Position numbers and translations under genes: made by a program. From NCBI GenBank assembly GCA_938092135.1, contig CALLJL010000017.1:126259-183707 (forward strand): 57,449 nucleotides of DNA, read 5' to 3'. This document shows positions 35,369 through 44,483 of the stretch, in pieces. The notes under the pieces are model-generated. The model saw only the letters and a program-made list of their open reading frames with translations. It had not been told where the DNA came from and did no database searches. This DNA comes from an uncultured bacterium (GTDB lineage: Bacteria; Acidobacteriota; Aminicenantia; Aminicenantales; CALLJL01). Numbering within the stretch: position 1 is the first letter of the stretch; every line of letters begins with the position of its first letter.

Positions 35369-38300
35369 TTATTTTTTGGGATAGGGAGGAACAGGAGGAA
35401 GTTTCTTTTCCTTGGTTTTTAATTCCTCAAGAATAATTTCGATGGCTTTATTCAATTGCTCATCAATCCCCTCATATTCTTTAGCTGGATCATTATCAAC
35501 ATAGATATCAGGCTCTACACCATGGCCTTCGATAATCCACTGGCCTTCAAGGCCATAAGTGGCAAATTCCGGTTTGTTGAGAAAACCACCGTCGAGTAAG
35601 GGCAAAGTTCCTCTGATGCCTATTACTCCTCCCCAGGTTCTCTTCCCTACTAATTTACCTAAGTTCATTTGGCGGAAACGATAGGGGAAAATATCGCCAT
35701 CAGAGGCACTGAATTCATCAATCAAGCAAACCTTTGGTCCCCAGAGAAGCGCTTCTGGATCGGGCGTCGGAACTGCTCCTCGGGCAATGCTAACCATATG
35801 GACTTCCCGGGCCAGTCGCTCAATAATCATAGGCGAAACATTACCACCGCCATTGCCCCTGACATCCACAATCAAAGCTTTCTTTCTAAGTTGAGGATAA
35901 AATTGCTTGACAAATTCATTCAGACCTCGAACGCCCATGTCAGGTATATGAACATAGGCAACCTGACCACCCGTAGCTTTATCCACAATTTCTCTTTTGC
36001 TTTCGACCCAGTTGTAATAATAAAGGGCATTTTCATTCTCAATGGGAATAACTGTGATTTCTCTCGCTCCCTTTTCTTCGGGCTGGCTATTAATTCTTAG
36101 CTTTACTTGTTTTCCGGCCGTATTAACCAGAGCTTCATATATATTAACCATTTCCTTGGTGGAGCGACCATTAACAGCCAGAATGAAATCGCCCTCCCGG
36201 ACATTAAGTCCAATTTCGGTCAAGGGTGAGCGTAAATTCTTATCCCAGTTCTGTCCTTTAAGAATTTTTTTAATCTGATAATAACCGGAAATATCCTTTG
36301 CAAGCTGGGCTCCCAGCATTCCTACATTGATTCTCTTCACGGCTGGCAGATCGCCCCCACCGACATAGGTATGGCCAGCATTGAGTTCACCAATCATTTC
36401 GCCGATAACATAAGTTAAATCAGCTCGATGATTAACAGCTTCCGCCAAGGGTTGATATCTTTTCTTTATCCCTTCCCAATCAACCCCATGCAAATTAGGA
36501 TCATAGAAGAAATCCTTCATCTGGCGCCAAGACTCCTCAAAAATTTGCTTCCATTCAGCCCGCCGATCAAGAATAACTTCAAGACCACTAAGATCGAGTT
36601 TTTCTTCTATTTTTATCGAGGCCGTGGGCAAATCGATAATCGCATAAGACCTTTCCTGACGAACCAGCATCTTTTTCTGATCAGCGGAAATTACAAAGGC
36701 ATCAACTGTGCCTAATTCTTTCTCTTCCTGATTTTTGAGATCATAAAAGCAAAGAAAACGTTTCTGATCGAGGGGTTTTCTCTTAAGATAATATATTTTA
36801 TCGCCAACGGGGGACAAGTTCGAATAATCGGCTACCTCAATGGGCAGGGCGATAATTCGTTGGTTAAGGCCCTCTGGATCAACCCTAACCAAAGGAATTT
36901 CCTTCTTTTCAGCGGGTTTGGCTGCGGATATTTGGTTTTCTCGGCCAGTTTTTTCTTTGAGGTCTGCTTTAGAGGCTTCGTTACTTAATCCCTTCATTTC
37001 AAATGCAGAAACCTCATCGCTTTTAGGCTCAAAGGGCGATTTTTCATCAGCTCGAAGGGTGACTAAATAAATCCGACTCATGGCCAGATAGGCATGATTA
37101 AACTCGGTGCGACTGTAAACCGGGCTGAAATCACGATCAGAAATAAAGAAAAGATAGCGACCATCGGAACTGAAAGCAGGACCATAGGAATTATACCAGG
37201 CATCAGTAACTTCATAGGTTTTTTTGGTTTCAAGAGAATAAAGATAAATTCTGGTCATGCCTTCGACTTCAGGCTTAGCGTAGGCTATCCAGCGACTGTC
37301 AGGCGACCAGGCATAGGAATCAATTTCCCAGGCTTTGGCTTTAATAACTTCAACAACATTTCCTGTACTAACATCCACATAACTCAGCCGAAAGGCTCGA
37401 TCATCCCAGAGAATTTTCTGACTATCAGGGGACCAAAGGAGATTATATTTATAAGTATCACCTTCTTTGGTTAATTGTCGGGCTGGTCCAGAACCATCCT
37501 GAGAAATAAGATAAATTTCCTCTCGGCCCGTTTTATCGGAAATATAAGCAATCCAGCGACCATCAGGTGACCAACGGACATTCCTTTCATGAATTCCTGG
37601 CGTTTGAGTTAAATTTCGGGTCGGACCTTGTTTTTTAGGAACAGTAAAAATGTCGCCCCGAGCCCCGAAAACGGCTCGCTGTCCATCGGGAGAAATATCA
37701 AAGGTATGAATACGGTCGGCCACCTTAACTATTTCTGGACGACTATTAACCTGATCATCGGCGATGATAATCGGAATTTTTACAGTTTTTTCGGTTTTAA
37801 GATCAAAGCGATAGATATAGCCACCGTTTTCAAAAACGATAGCTTCTGGACCGAGGGAAGGAAATTTAATATCGAAATCTTTAAAATCGGTTAATTTTCT
37901 TGTCTCTTTAGTCGCCAGCTCATAAACATACAGATTCATGCGCTTATTTTCATCCCGGTCAGAAAGAAAATAGATTTTATCGCCGCTCCACATAGGTATA
38001 ATATCGAGAGCAGGATTATTAGTAATATTTTCTATCTTTTTACTCTTAAAATCATAAATCCAGATATCATCAGCCATGCCTCCCCGATATCTTTTCCAGG
38101 TTCTAAATTCCCGGAAAATACGGTTATAGGCGAGCTTTTGACCATCAGGCGAAAAAGAGCAAAAGCCGCCGCGGGGAAGAGGGATCTGTTCAGGTAAACC
38201 GCCATGGCGGGAAACAGTATAGAGCTGGCCATTAAAATCATTCCATTCTCTCATCCGCGACCGGAAAATGATTCTCTCGCCATCAGGTGTCCAGCCCATA

Positions 38301-38713
38301 ACAATATTATTCGGTCCCATGCGATCAGAAATATCATCGCGGCTTAAAACAGGGGTGAAAGTCAGACGGAAAGGCACGCCGCCTTCTGCCGGAATCAAAT
38401 AAACCTCCCGATTTCCATCATATTCACCGGTAAAAGCAATGAATCGGCCGTCAGGCGAGAAACGAGCAAAGGCTTCATAGCCAGGATGACTGGTGAGTTT
38501 GCGAGCCACACCACCGGAGGAGGAAACAGTATACAGATCGCCAGCATAGGTAAAGACGATTTGATCTCCATGGATCGCGGGAAAACGAAGAACCCTGGCT
38601 TCTTCTGGAGCCAGAGCTGGCCAAGGGGCAGTAAGTCCTAGAATCAGGAAAAAGGCCAGAATAACGACTTTTCTTTTTTGGATAATTCTTTTTAAAACAG
38701 AAAAATTAGCCAT
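35369..38713 (-). CDS. Tricorn-like S41 family protease, exported
   Basis: 1114 residues with a cleavable-type signal (about 14-36, KVVILAFFLILGLTAPWPALA). Residues ~40-570 hold PD40/WD-like propeller blades marked by FSPDGRFIAF, WTPDGERIIF, FSPDGQKLAY, ISPDGQRAVF, WSPDGRWIAY, WSPDSQKILW, WSPDSRWIAY and FSSDGRYLFF. A ~40-residue Glu/Lys-rich insertion follows near 570-615. A C1 helical domain has LNAGHTYVGGG, then a PDZ domain (about 800-890), then the S41 core with nucleophile Ser in EFSASDGDIFP. This is the order of tricorn protease, which cuts oligopeptides made by other proteases. Unlike cytoplasmic archaeal tricorn, this one is predicted to be exported. Confidence 0.9.
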   Translation of the reverse strand: MANFSVLKRIIQKRKVVILAFFLILGLTAPWPALAPEEARVLRFPAIHGDQIVFTYAGDLYTVSSSGGVARKLTSHPGYEAFARFSPDGRFIAFTGEYDGNREVYLIPAEGGVPFRLTFTPVLSRDDISDRMGPNNIVMGWTPDGERIIFRSRMREWNDFNGQLYTVSRHGGLPEQIPLPRGGFCSFSPDGQKLAYNRIFREFRTWKRYRGGMADDIWIYDFKSKKIENITNNPALDIIPMWSGDKIYFLSDRDENKRMNLYVYELATKETRKLTDFKDFDIKFPSLGPEAIVFENGGYIYRFDLKTEKTVKIPIIIADDQVNSRPEIVKVADRIHTFDISPDGQRAVFGARGDIFTVPKKQGPTRNLTQTPGIHERNVRWSPDGRWIAYISDKTGREEIYLISQDGSGPARQLTKEGDTYKYNLLWSPDSQKILWDDRAFRLSYVDVSTGNVVEVIKAKAWEIDSYAWSPDSRWIAYAKPEVEGMTRIYLYSLETKKTYEVTDAWYNSYGPAFSSDGRYLFFISDRDFSPVYSRTEFNHAYLAMSRIYLVTLRADEKSPFEPKSDEVSAFEMKGLSNEASKADLKEKTGRENQISAAKPAEKKEIPLVRVDPEGLNQRIIALPIEVADYSNLSPVGDKIYYLKRKPLDQKRFLCFYDLKNQEEKELGTVDAFVISADQKKMLVRQERSYAIIDLPTASIKIEEKLDLSGLEVILDRRAEWKQIFEESWRQMKDFFYDPNLHGVDWEGIKKRYQPLAEAVNHRADLTYVIGEMIGELNAGHTYVGGGDLPAVKRINVGMLGAQLAKDISGYYQIKKILKGQNWDKNLRSPLTEIGLNVREGDFILAVNGRSTKEMVNIYEALVNTAGKQVKLRINSQPEEKGAREITVIPIENENALYYYNWVESKREIVDKATGGQVAYVHIPDMGVRGLNEFVKQFYPQLRKKALIVDVRGNGGGNVSPMIIERLAREVHMVSIARGAVPTPDPEALLWGPKVCLIDEFSASDGDIFPYRFRQMNLGKLVGKRTWGGVIGIRGTLPLLDGGFLNKPEFATYGLEGQWIIEGHGVEPDIYVDNDPAKEYEGIDEQLNKAIEIILEELKTKEKKLPPVPPYPKK

Positions 38714-38978
38714 TTTAACCCCCTTTTAATTATTTATGAAAAAAATTTTTTCTAATCAGGCTCTCCCTTCTATTAATTTTCTCAATATCATCTAACCATT
38801 TATCGCCTGACCATTTGCTGAAGCCTATTTTTTTGGTCGACTACTTTTTATGTCGAAAACCACTTTTCTTTTTAAACTTTAAATATCGGTTTAAAATTTA
38901 AAATCCCTGATTAAAATATTTTAAATTTTTACCTAAATTGATGATATTTTAGCAAATTATGAAAGCCCTAAATTAAAA

Positions 38979-40394
38979 TTATTTTATTAAATAAAAACGG
39001 CGGGGGTAACCATCTACCCAACGACAACCTTCTCTGGTAAAAACAGCCTCATCTTCAAGGCCAAAGGTCACTTTGGCCTTATTCCACTCTGGTATTTCTC
39101 CGCTCACGCTTAACTCAATAGAGTACACGGTGTTAGGATAAAGACGATGTTCACCTGTTCCAGGAACAAATTCCTGTTTCTCCACCATTCCAATAGTTAA
39201 TCCGGAATTATGGCCATAAAAGCCAACCGAATGGGAATATATTCTGGGATTTAAACCTTCCTCCTGACCTTTCTTAAGGGCTGCTCGTAAAATCTCATTG
39301 CCTGTCCGCCCTTCTCTGAATTCATTCATGAGAATCTCTTGAAGGCGATTGCCCTTTCTCAGCAACTCCTTCAGACCGGCTGGCGCATCCTCCTCCTCGA
39401 GGCGGCAAACATAAGCTAAATGTTGCATATCGGTGGCTAGACCTAAATAGCGAAAACCCACATCACAATGGAGAACATCGCCACGGCGGATAACTCTATC
39501 CTGTTTTCCGTAGCGTTCCATGTTTTCAGGCGAGCGAATTATATCTATGGAAGGCTGAAACCAGGGTTCAAGGCCAAGGCTGAGAAGGCGCTTTCTAATC
39601 CACCAGACAACGTCATCAGCTTTGGTGACATCAGGAACTATAACTTTATTTGAAAAAAATTCTTTGATTAAATCATGACCTATGCCCACGATATGGCGAT
39701 AAAGGCTCAGTTCCTGGGGACTTCGGGTTTCAAACCAGCCAAGGCAAACCTTCTCGGCTGAAACCATCTTTTTACTTAATTCTGGACCGAGAGCCTGCTC
39801 AAGCTTGGTCTTAAAAAATGCAGTCAGCCCCAGTCCATGGGAAAAATCATCAAAATAGTCCCAATGAAAGGCCGTATTGACGCCAATATTCTTTGGATTT
39901 TTCTTTTTAATGTAATCGGCCACGGCCTGTAGCTGCCCTTCGGCTCCTTTTTTCCGATATTCCTCGGTAAAAATACTGGTATACATAGGACCACAGGTTG
40001 ATGAACCATGCCAGTTGGCGGTCAATTTTTTAAAGCCTTCTTTTGGATCGTCATGGAAAAGAAGAATCGAAAGGCGCCGGGCACTCATAATGGGCTGAAC
40101 AATAAGGGTCCGATAAACGGGATCTTCAGCATATTCGAAACAAAGAACAAGCCAGAGCTCGATTCCCTCTCGCCGCATAATTAACGGCAAAAGATTATCC
40201 AGACGCCAGGCAAGAATTTCATTATAGATTTCAGCCTGTTTTTCAGGGGGTAAAATGTTATTTATATCTCCAACAGAAGACATTTCCCAGCGAAGATCCT
40301 GGCCAAAAAGAAAGTCCCTGTTTTCAATGAAAAACATGAAAAAAATTAAACTAATAAGGATGGCTGCTTTTCTTAAATCAATTTTCTTTGACAT
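38979..40394 (-). CDS. M24 family metallopeptidase (Xaa-Pro peptidase-like), exported
   Basis: 471 residues with an N-terminal signal segment (AAILISLIFFMFFIENRDFLF). The C-terminal pita-bread domain has the metal ligands in order: Asp in LHCDVGFRYLG, Asp in LATDMQHLAY, His in YSHSVGFYGHNSG, Glu in YSIELSVSGE and Glu in FGLEDEAVF. The N-terminal ~200 residues form the creatinase/prolidase-like domain. It would remove N-terminal residues ahead of proline outside the cytoplasm, which fits the exported tricorn-like protease next to it on the same strand. The ATG is preceded by AAAGGAGG. Confidence 0.88.
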   Translation of the reverse strand: MSKKIDLRKAAILISLIFFMFFIENRDFLFGQDLRWEMSSVGDINNILPPEKQAEIYNEILAWRLDNLLPLIMRREGIELWLVLCFEYAEDPVYRTLIVQPIMSARRLSILLFHDDPKEGFKKLTANWHGSSTCGPMYTSIFTEEYRKKGAEGQLQAVADYIKKKNPKNIGVNTAFHWDYFDDFSHGLGLTAFFKTKLEQALGPELSKKMVSAEKVCLGWFETRSPQELSLYRHIVGIGHDLIKEFFSNKVIVPDVTKADDVVWWIRKRLLSLGLEPWFQPSIDIIRSPENMERYGKQDRVIRRGDVLHCDVGFRYLGLATDMQHLAYVCRLEEEDAPAGLKELLRKGNRLQEILMNEFREGRTGNEILRAALKKGQEEGLNPRIYSHSVGFYGHNSGLTIGMVEKQEFVPGTGEHRLYPNTVYSIELSVSGEIPEWNKAKVTFGLEDEAVFTREGCRWVDGYPRRFYLIK

Positions 40395-40591
40395 TTTTTT
40401 CCTCCTTTAATTTATCTTTTGGTGATTATATGGATAACTTAAGGGAACTTCAAGGAAAAGCCAATTCATCAAAAATTAGGGACAGGTTAAGCTTTCCATC
40501 TTTAAAGCCTCTTCTTTGAATCTAAATTTTACCTTTTCCATCTGAATTTCTCGCCCATAAAAATAGTTTTAAAGCTTTGGGCTTTGCTAAT

Positions 40592-40619
40592 TTGATAAAA
40601 AAAGAATAAATAATATAAT
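40592..40619 (+). promoter_or_regulatory. Promoter of the 40634 gene
   Basis: -35 TTGATA (40592-40597), 16-bp spacer, perfect -10 TATAAT (40614-40619). The expected transcript start is at about 40626, which lies after the first in-frame ATG (40625) and shortly before the second (40634). This decides the start of the gene that follows. Confidence 0.6.
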
Positions 40620-40633
40620 TTATCATGGGGAAA

Positions 40634-41125
40634 ATGGAAATTAAACATTTATTGACCAAATTTAGAATATCCAAAGTTGAATTTGAAAAAAACATTTGCT
40701 TTTTCCTTTCCTTTTTTTTCCTTCTAAGTTTAGCTTCTTCTTTATCTTTGGCTTCTTCACCCGCCAAAAATTATTCTGAGCCCAACCGGCCTGAAATCAA
40801 AAAAGAGGTTCTAAAGCCAGGGCAAAAAATCTTAATAGGAATAGTTTCACCTGAATTAGAAGAACTTCTTTTTCCTGAAAAAGAAAAAAAAATTCCTGTG
40901 GAAATAGAATGGGCAAAAGAATTAAAGGAGGATGAAAGGGCTGAATTGAAAAAAAGGCTTGAAAAACTAAAAAAAGAAAAAGAGGTGCTTATTGGAGATT
41001 TTTATGGAATCAATCAATTAGGCTATCGCTATGCTATGATTTTTGATCGTCTTGGCTATATCCGCTATCGCCTTAAAAAAGTTAATGAAGCCATTGCTGA
41101 AATAGAAAAGAAAATAAAGAATTAA
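40634..41125 (+). CDS. Small exported charged protein, unknown function
   Basis: I take the ATG at 40634 as start (163 residues), because the -10 box ends five bases before the ATG at 40625 and transcription would begin at about 40626. The leader is then only ~8 bases. A hydrophobic segment (ICFFLSFFFLLSLASSLSLASS, about 21-42) suggests a signal peptide. The mature part is very Lys/Glu-rich with a helical, probably coiled-coil centre (about 90-125), then GDFYGINQLGYRYAMIFDRLGYIRYRL and another charged helix. I do not recognise the family. The cysteine hydrolase gene starts 19 bases later behind an AAGGAGGGG, so they may be co-transcribed. Confidence 0.6.
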   Translation: MEIKHLLTKFRISKVEFEKNICFFLSFFFLLSLASSLSLASSPAKNYSEPNRPEIKKEVLKPGQKILIGIVSPELEELLFPEKEKKIPVEIEWAKELKEDERAELKKRLEKLKKEKEVLIGDFYGINQLGYRYAMIFDRLGYIRYRLKKVNEAIAEIEKKIKN

Positions 41126-41144
41126 TTTTAAAAGGAGGGGAATT

Positions 41145-41750
41145 ATGAAGGCGAAAGAAACAGCTATTGTTTTTATTGAATTTCAGAATGATTTTTGCAA
41201 AGAAGGCGGAGCCCTTTATGAGGGAGTAAAAGAGCAAATAAAAGCTCAGAATACAATTGCTAATGCTGCTGACTGTATCCAAAAAGCCAGAGGCCGCTGT
41301 CTCACTTTGCTTGTGCCGATTGTCTTTGAGCCAGAATATGGAGATATGGGATGCGAAGGTGTTCTTGGCCCGATTCATAATAACGTAGTTAAGACCAGAG
41401 CTTTCCGCAAGGGAACATGGGGCGCGGAAATAATCGACGAACTTAAGCCGACTGAAAAGGACATAGTCATCGAAGGCAAAAGAACTCTAGATGCTTTTCA
41501 TTCGAGCAATATTGATTTTATTCTCCGAGTTTATGGCATTAAAAATGTGGCCTTTTGTGGCTTTTTAACTAACGTCTGTGTGGAGGGAACTGCCCGCTCA
41601 GCCTATGATAAAGGATATAAAGTTTTCCTTCTAAAGGACTGTTGCGCCGCCTTATCAGAGGAGGAACAAAAATATGTCGAAGAAAAATTCTTCCCTTATA
41701 TTGGCGAAGTTTTAACCCATGATGAATTTTTGAGCCGACTTGAAGACTAG
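41145..41750 (+). CDS. Isochorismatase-like cysteine hydrolase
   Basis: 201 residues. The catalytic triad of the family can be read: Asp16 in FIEFQNDFC, Lys112 in EGKRTLDAF, and Cys145 in GFLTNVCVEGTARSAYDKGY. Relatives hydrolyse amides or vinyl ethers (nicotinamidase, N-carbamoylsarcosine amidase, biuret hydrolase, isochorismatase). The NxxCVExTAR context is that of the general amidohydrolase branch; the substrate cannot be deduced from the neighbours. Confidence 0.88.
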   Translation: MKAKETAIVFIEFQNDFCKEGGALYEGVKEQIKAQNTIANAADCIQKARGRCLTLLVPIVFEPEYGDMGCEGVLGPIHNNVVKTRAFRKGTWGAEIIDELKPTEKDIVIEGKRTLDAFHSSNIDFILRVYGIKNVAFCGFLTNVCVEGTARSAYDKGYKVFLLKDCCAALSEEEQKYVEEKFFPYIGEVLTHDEFLSRLED

Positions 41751-41887
41751 AAAATAAAATATTCTTAAAAATTAACTAGTTTATTTAAAGGGTAAAAGAT
41801 TATAGACAATAAGGTTCTTTTTATCTAAAATGACCCAATAAATTTTAAATAAAAAAGAAAGATTATGATCTTCAAGGGAAGGATCAC

Positions 41888-42991
41888 ATGAGTCAATCAC
41901 CACTCTTTTCACCTGTTAATCTTGGTTCAAAAAAGATTAAAAATCGTTTTGTCCGCTCCGCCACCCATGATTTTATGGCGGAAGAGGATGGTTCCATTTC
42001 CTCCCGTCAGTTAGAGCTTTATCGAAATCTTGCTCAGGGCGGGATTGGTTTAATTATAACGGGGCATGCCTATGTTTTACCTTCCGGTAAAGCCAGCCCT
42101 CGTCAGATAGCCATTCATCATGATCGATTTATCCCTGGCTTAAGAAAACTCACCTCAGTCGTTCATGAAAATGAAGCCAAAATTTTTCTTCAGCTAAGTC
42201 ATGCTGGACGCCAGACAAAGGAAAAAATCTGTGGCTGCCAGCCGCTAGCCCCTTCACCCGTTTATGAACCTGTCTACCAAGTTATGCCCAGAGAAATGAG
42301 CCAAGGCGAAATTGAAGAAGTTATTCAGGCTTTTGTGGCCGCAGCTCGACGGGCCAAAGAGGCCGATTTTGATGGCGTTCAGCTTCATTGTGCCCACGGC
42401 TATCTTCTCTCAAGTTTTTTATCGCCCTATACCAATCGGCGGCAGGATCAATGGGGAGGGAGCTTAGAAAATAGAACCAGGATAATTTTAGAGATCTTGA
42501 GAGGAATTAGGAAAAAAGTAGGCGAGGATTTCCCCGTTATCGCCAAACTTAATTCCAGTGATTATCTTCCTCAGGGCTTTGAAATTGAAGAAGCTATTAA
42601 GGTGGCCCAAATGTTGGAACAGGAAGGTTTAGCGGCCATTGAAGTGAGTGGCGGTTCAGCTGAGTCAGGAAAGGGATCAATGTGGCCAGGGCTAAGGCCA
42701 GAGGAAGAACAAGGTTACTTTGTTCCTGCCGCCAGTTTAATCAAGAAAAAAGTCAAAATTCCAATTATTGGCCTGGGTGGACTCCGGAGCTTCAGGATTA
42801 TGGAAAAAATTATAGTCGAGGGTCAAGTGGATATGGTCTCCATGAGTCGGCCATTTATCCGGGAACCCGATCTCATTGCCCGATTTGAACGGGGTGAAGC
42901 TTCAACTTCAAAATGCATTTCCTGTAATAAATGCTTCAATCCCCGGGGGATCATCTGTGCTGAAGCCAAAAAAGAAGAAAATAACCTTTAG
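41888..42991 (+). CDS. NADH:flavin oxidoreductase, OYE/2,4-dienoyl-CoA reductase N-terminal type
   Basis: 367 residues. A TIM-barrel FMN enzyme: FSPVNLGSKKIKNRFVRSA at the N-terminus, LSHAGRQT, LHCAHGYLLSSFLSPYTNRR, GGSLENRTR and VSMSRPFIREPDLI. It ends with cysteines CISCNKCFNPRGIIC, the 4Fe-4S site of the dienoyl-CoA reductase branch, but the C-terminal FAD/NAD(P)H domain of that enzyme is absent, so it needs an external electron donor. Reduction of activated C=C bonds is expected; the substrate is unknown. The start follows GGGAAGGAT. Confidence 0.88.
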   Translation: MSQSPLFSPVNLGSKKIKNRFVRSATHDFMAEEDGSISSRQLELYRNLAQGGIGLIITGHAYVLPSGKASPRQIAIHHDRFIPGLRKLTSVVHENEAKIFLQLSHAGRQTKEKICGCQPLAPSPVYEPVYQVMPREMSQGEIEEVIQAFVAAARRAKEADFDGVQLHCAHGYLLSSFLSPYTNRRQDQWGGSLENRTRIILEILRGIRKKVGEDFPVIAKLNSSDYLPQGFEIEEAIKVAQMLEQEGLAAIEVSGGSAESGKGSMWPGLRPEEEQGYFVPAASLIKKKVKIPIIGLGGLRSFRIMEKIIVEGQVDMVSMSRPFIREPDLIARFERGEASTSKCISCNKCFNPRGIICAEAKKEENNL

Positions 42992-43138
42992 AGAACAGTT
43001 GCTGGCTCTTCTAAATATCTTTGATAGACCCTTGCGTTTAATTTGAATGGGCCAAACTAAAAAATAAAATAATTATTTTTGATTTTAGGGGGAATAAGGA
43101 ATTAGTTCCATCTATTTTAAAACGGCCAATTTAAACTC

Positions 43139-43166
43139 TTGCTTTTTATTTTAAAATTAATAAAAT
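43139..43166 (+). promoter_or_regulatory. Candidate bacterioferritin promoter
   Basis: -35 TTGCTT (43139-43144), 16-bp spacer, -10 TAAAAT (43161-43166), 48 bases before the bfr ATG. A 14-bp AT-only palindrome at 43066-43079 lies upstream, but I would not call it a Fur or PerR box. Confidence 0.45.
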
Positions 43167-43214
43167 AAAACTTTCCTTAAATAAAGGATAAAATATTACT
43201 AAAGGAGTTAAGAA

Positions 43215-43679
43215 ATGCAAGGAGATCCAAAACTAATTGAAACACTCAATTCTTTATTAGCGGACGAGCTTACAGCCATCAATCAATACATGGTTCATGC
43301 TGAAATATGTGAGAGCTGGGGCTATGAGAAATTAGCCAAAGTCATTGAGCAAAGGGCTATTCAAGAAATGCGTCACGCTGAAAAATTAATTAAACGCATT
43401 ATTTTTCTTGAAGGAAGACCCATTGTGAGCGAGCTTCGTAAAATTAACATTGGTGATGAAGTCCCTAAGATGTTCGCCCATGACCATAAGGCTGAGTTTG
43501 ACGCCATTAAAGCTTACAACGAAGCAATTAAGTTGGCTGGCGAAGTGAACGATTTCGCCACCAGGGAAGTTCTTGAATCCATTCTCCAAGACGAGGATAA
43601 ACATATCGATGAAATCGAGGAAACTCTGGACCAAATTAAACAGATGGGCCTGGCCATCTTTCTGGCTACCAAGGCCTGA
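43215..43679 (+). CDS. bfr: Bacterioferritin
   Basis: 154 residues. The di-iron ferroxidase ligands fall at the same numbers as in E. coli Bfr: Glu18, Glu51, His54, Glu94, Glu127 and His130. The haem-ligating Met52 is present (EMRHAE), which separates it from haem-free ferritin. It oxidises Fe2+ with O2 or peroxide and stores ferric mineral in a 24-mer shell, a common oxidative-stress defence in anaerobes. The ribosome site AAAGGAG is well placed. Single-gene unit with its own promoter. Confidence 0.95.
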   Translation: MQGDPKLIETLNSLLADELTAINQYMVHAEICESWGYEKLAKVIEQRAIQEMRHAEKLIKRIIFLEGRPIVSELRKINIGDEVPKMFAHDHKAEFDAIKAYNEAIKLAGEVNDFATREVLESILQDEDKHIDEIEETLDQIKQMGLAIFLATKA

Positions 43680-43784
43680 TTTCTCTGAATTATATCGAGC
43701 TTAGTCAGTTTCGGCCCTAAGAATTTATTGGAGAAAAGGTATTATTTTTGTCCCTCCCAGTAACTCAATTTAGATGCGGTAGAA

Positions 43785-44483
43785 ATGACAAATAAAAAAA
43801 TAATTATATGTCTTTTTCTGTTAATAAATATGCTTTTGTTTATATCTCCCTTTTGTTTAAATGCCTAGGAAAAAGATAAACTGGTTCACCCAGCCAAACA
43901 ATTTATCAATGATCTCTCGAGCTATCTTATTTCCAAGCCGTCCCTGAAGCTCGCTCTTGATCCTTTCTACGAAAAACACTGCGACGCTATGGGTACTCCA
44001 GTTATTGCTTCCAGAGAGGTTTCCCACACTGCTCTTCTAATAGCGAGAGACATGATTATTCATATGCTATCTGAAAGACCCGATATCCGCTTGCAATTAA
44101 TCAGATAAGGACAGAAGGTAGGCATAATTGGCGTTAATCAGCAAATGTCAGATATACCGGAATATAAAAATCTGAAAAGACCAGAGCTCGGCGACAGAAG
44201 ACTTACAGAAGCCGAAATCCGAAATTATGAAAAGATTCGTCAGATGACTGACGCCGAGTACTGGAATCAAAGAGCCAGAGGATTGGGCGGTGTCTATACT
44301 ACCTGCGGCGAGGAGAACCTGTTAGGTATTCCTGGAACTCGTTATTTTGGAGAGCATATTCTTGTCCATGAATTTGCGCATGCCATTCATCGAGCCATCA
44401 AAACAGCTAACCCCCAACTGGCCACGGCTATTGAAAAAGCTTACTTATTTATCTGGAAAACAACAACTTTTTCCTGGTGCTAA
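43785..44483 (+). pseudogene. Decayed exported zinc metallopeptidase-like gene (HEFAH)
   Basis: One frame reads through 43785-44483 with two internal stops: TAG at 43866, directly after a signal peptide (IIICLFLLINMLLFISPFCLNA), and TAA at 44106 in LQLIR-stop-GQKVGIIG. Coding character continues across both stops: FYEKHCDAMGTPVIASREVSH and IIHMLSERPDIRLQ before the second one, SDIPEYKNLKRPE, WNQRARGLGG and ENLLGIPGTRYFGEHILVHEFAHAIH after it. HEFAH is an HExxH zinc motif. The frame ends in an unrelated tail inside the 3' end of the convergent ARPP-1 gene, so the C-terminus, including any third ligand, has been lost. I do not know the family name. Sequencing error is the alternative for one stop but hardly for two plus truncation. 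Confidence 0.75.

Noticed and set aside
43066..43079. AAAATAATTATTTT palindrome as a Fur/PerR box for bfr
   Set aside because: Palindromes made only of A and T are expected by chance at this composition, and the element is over 130 bases from the start codon.
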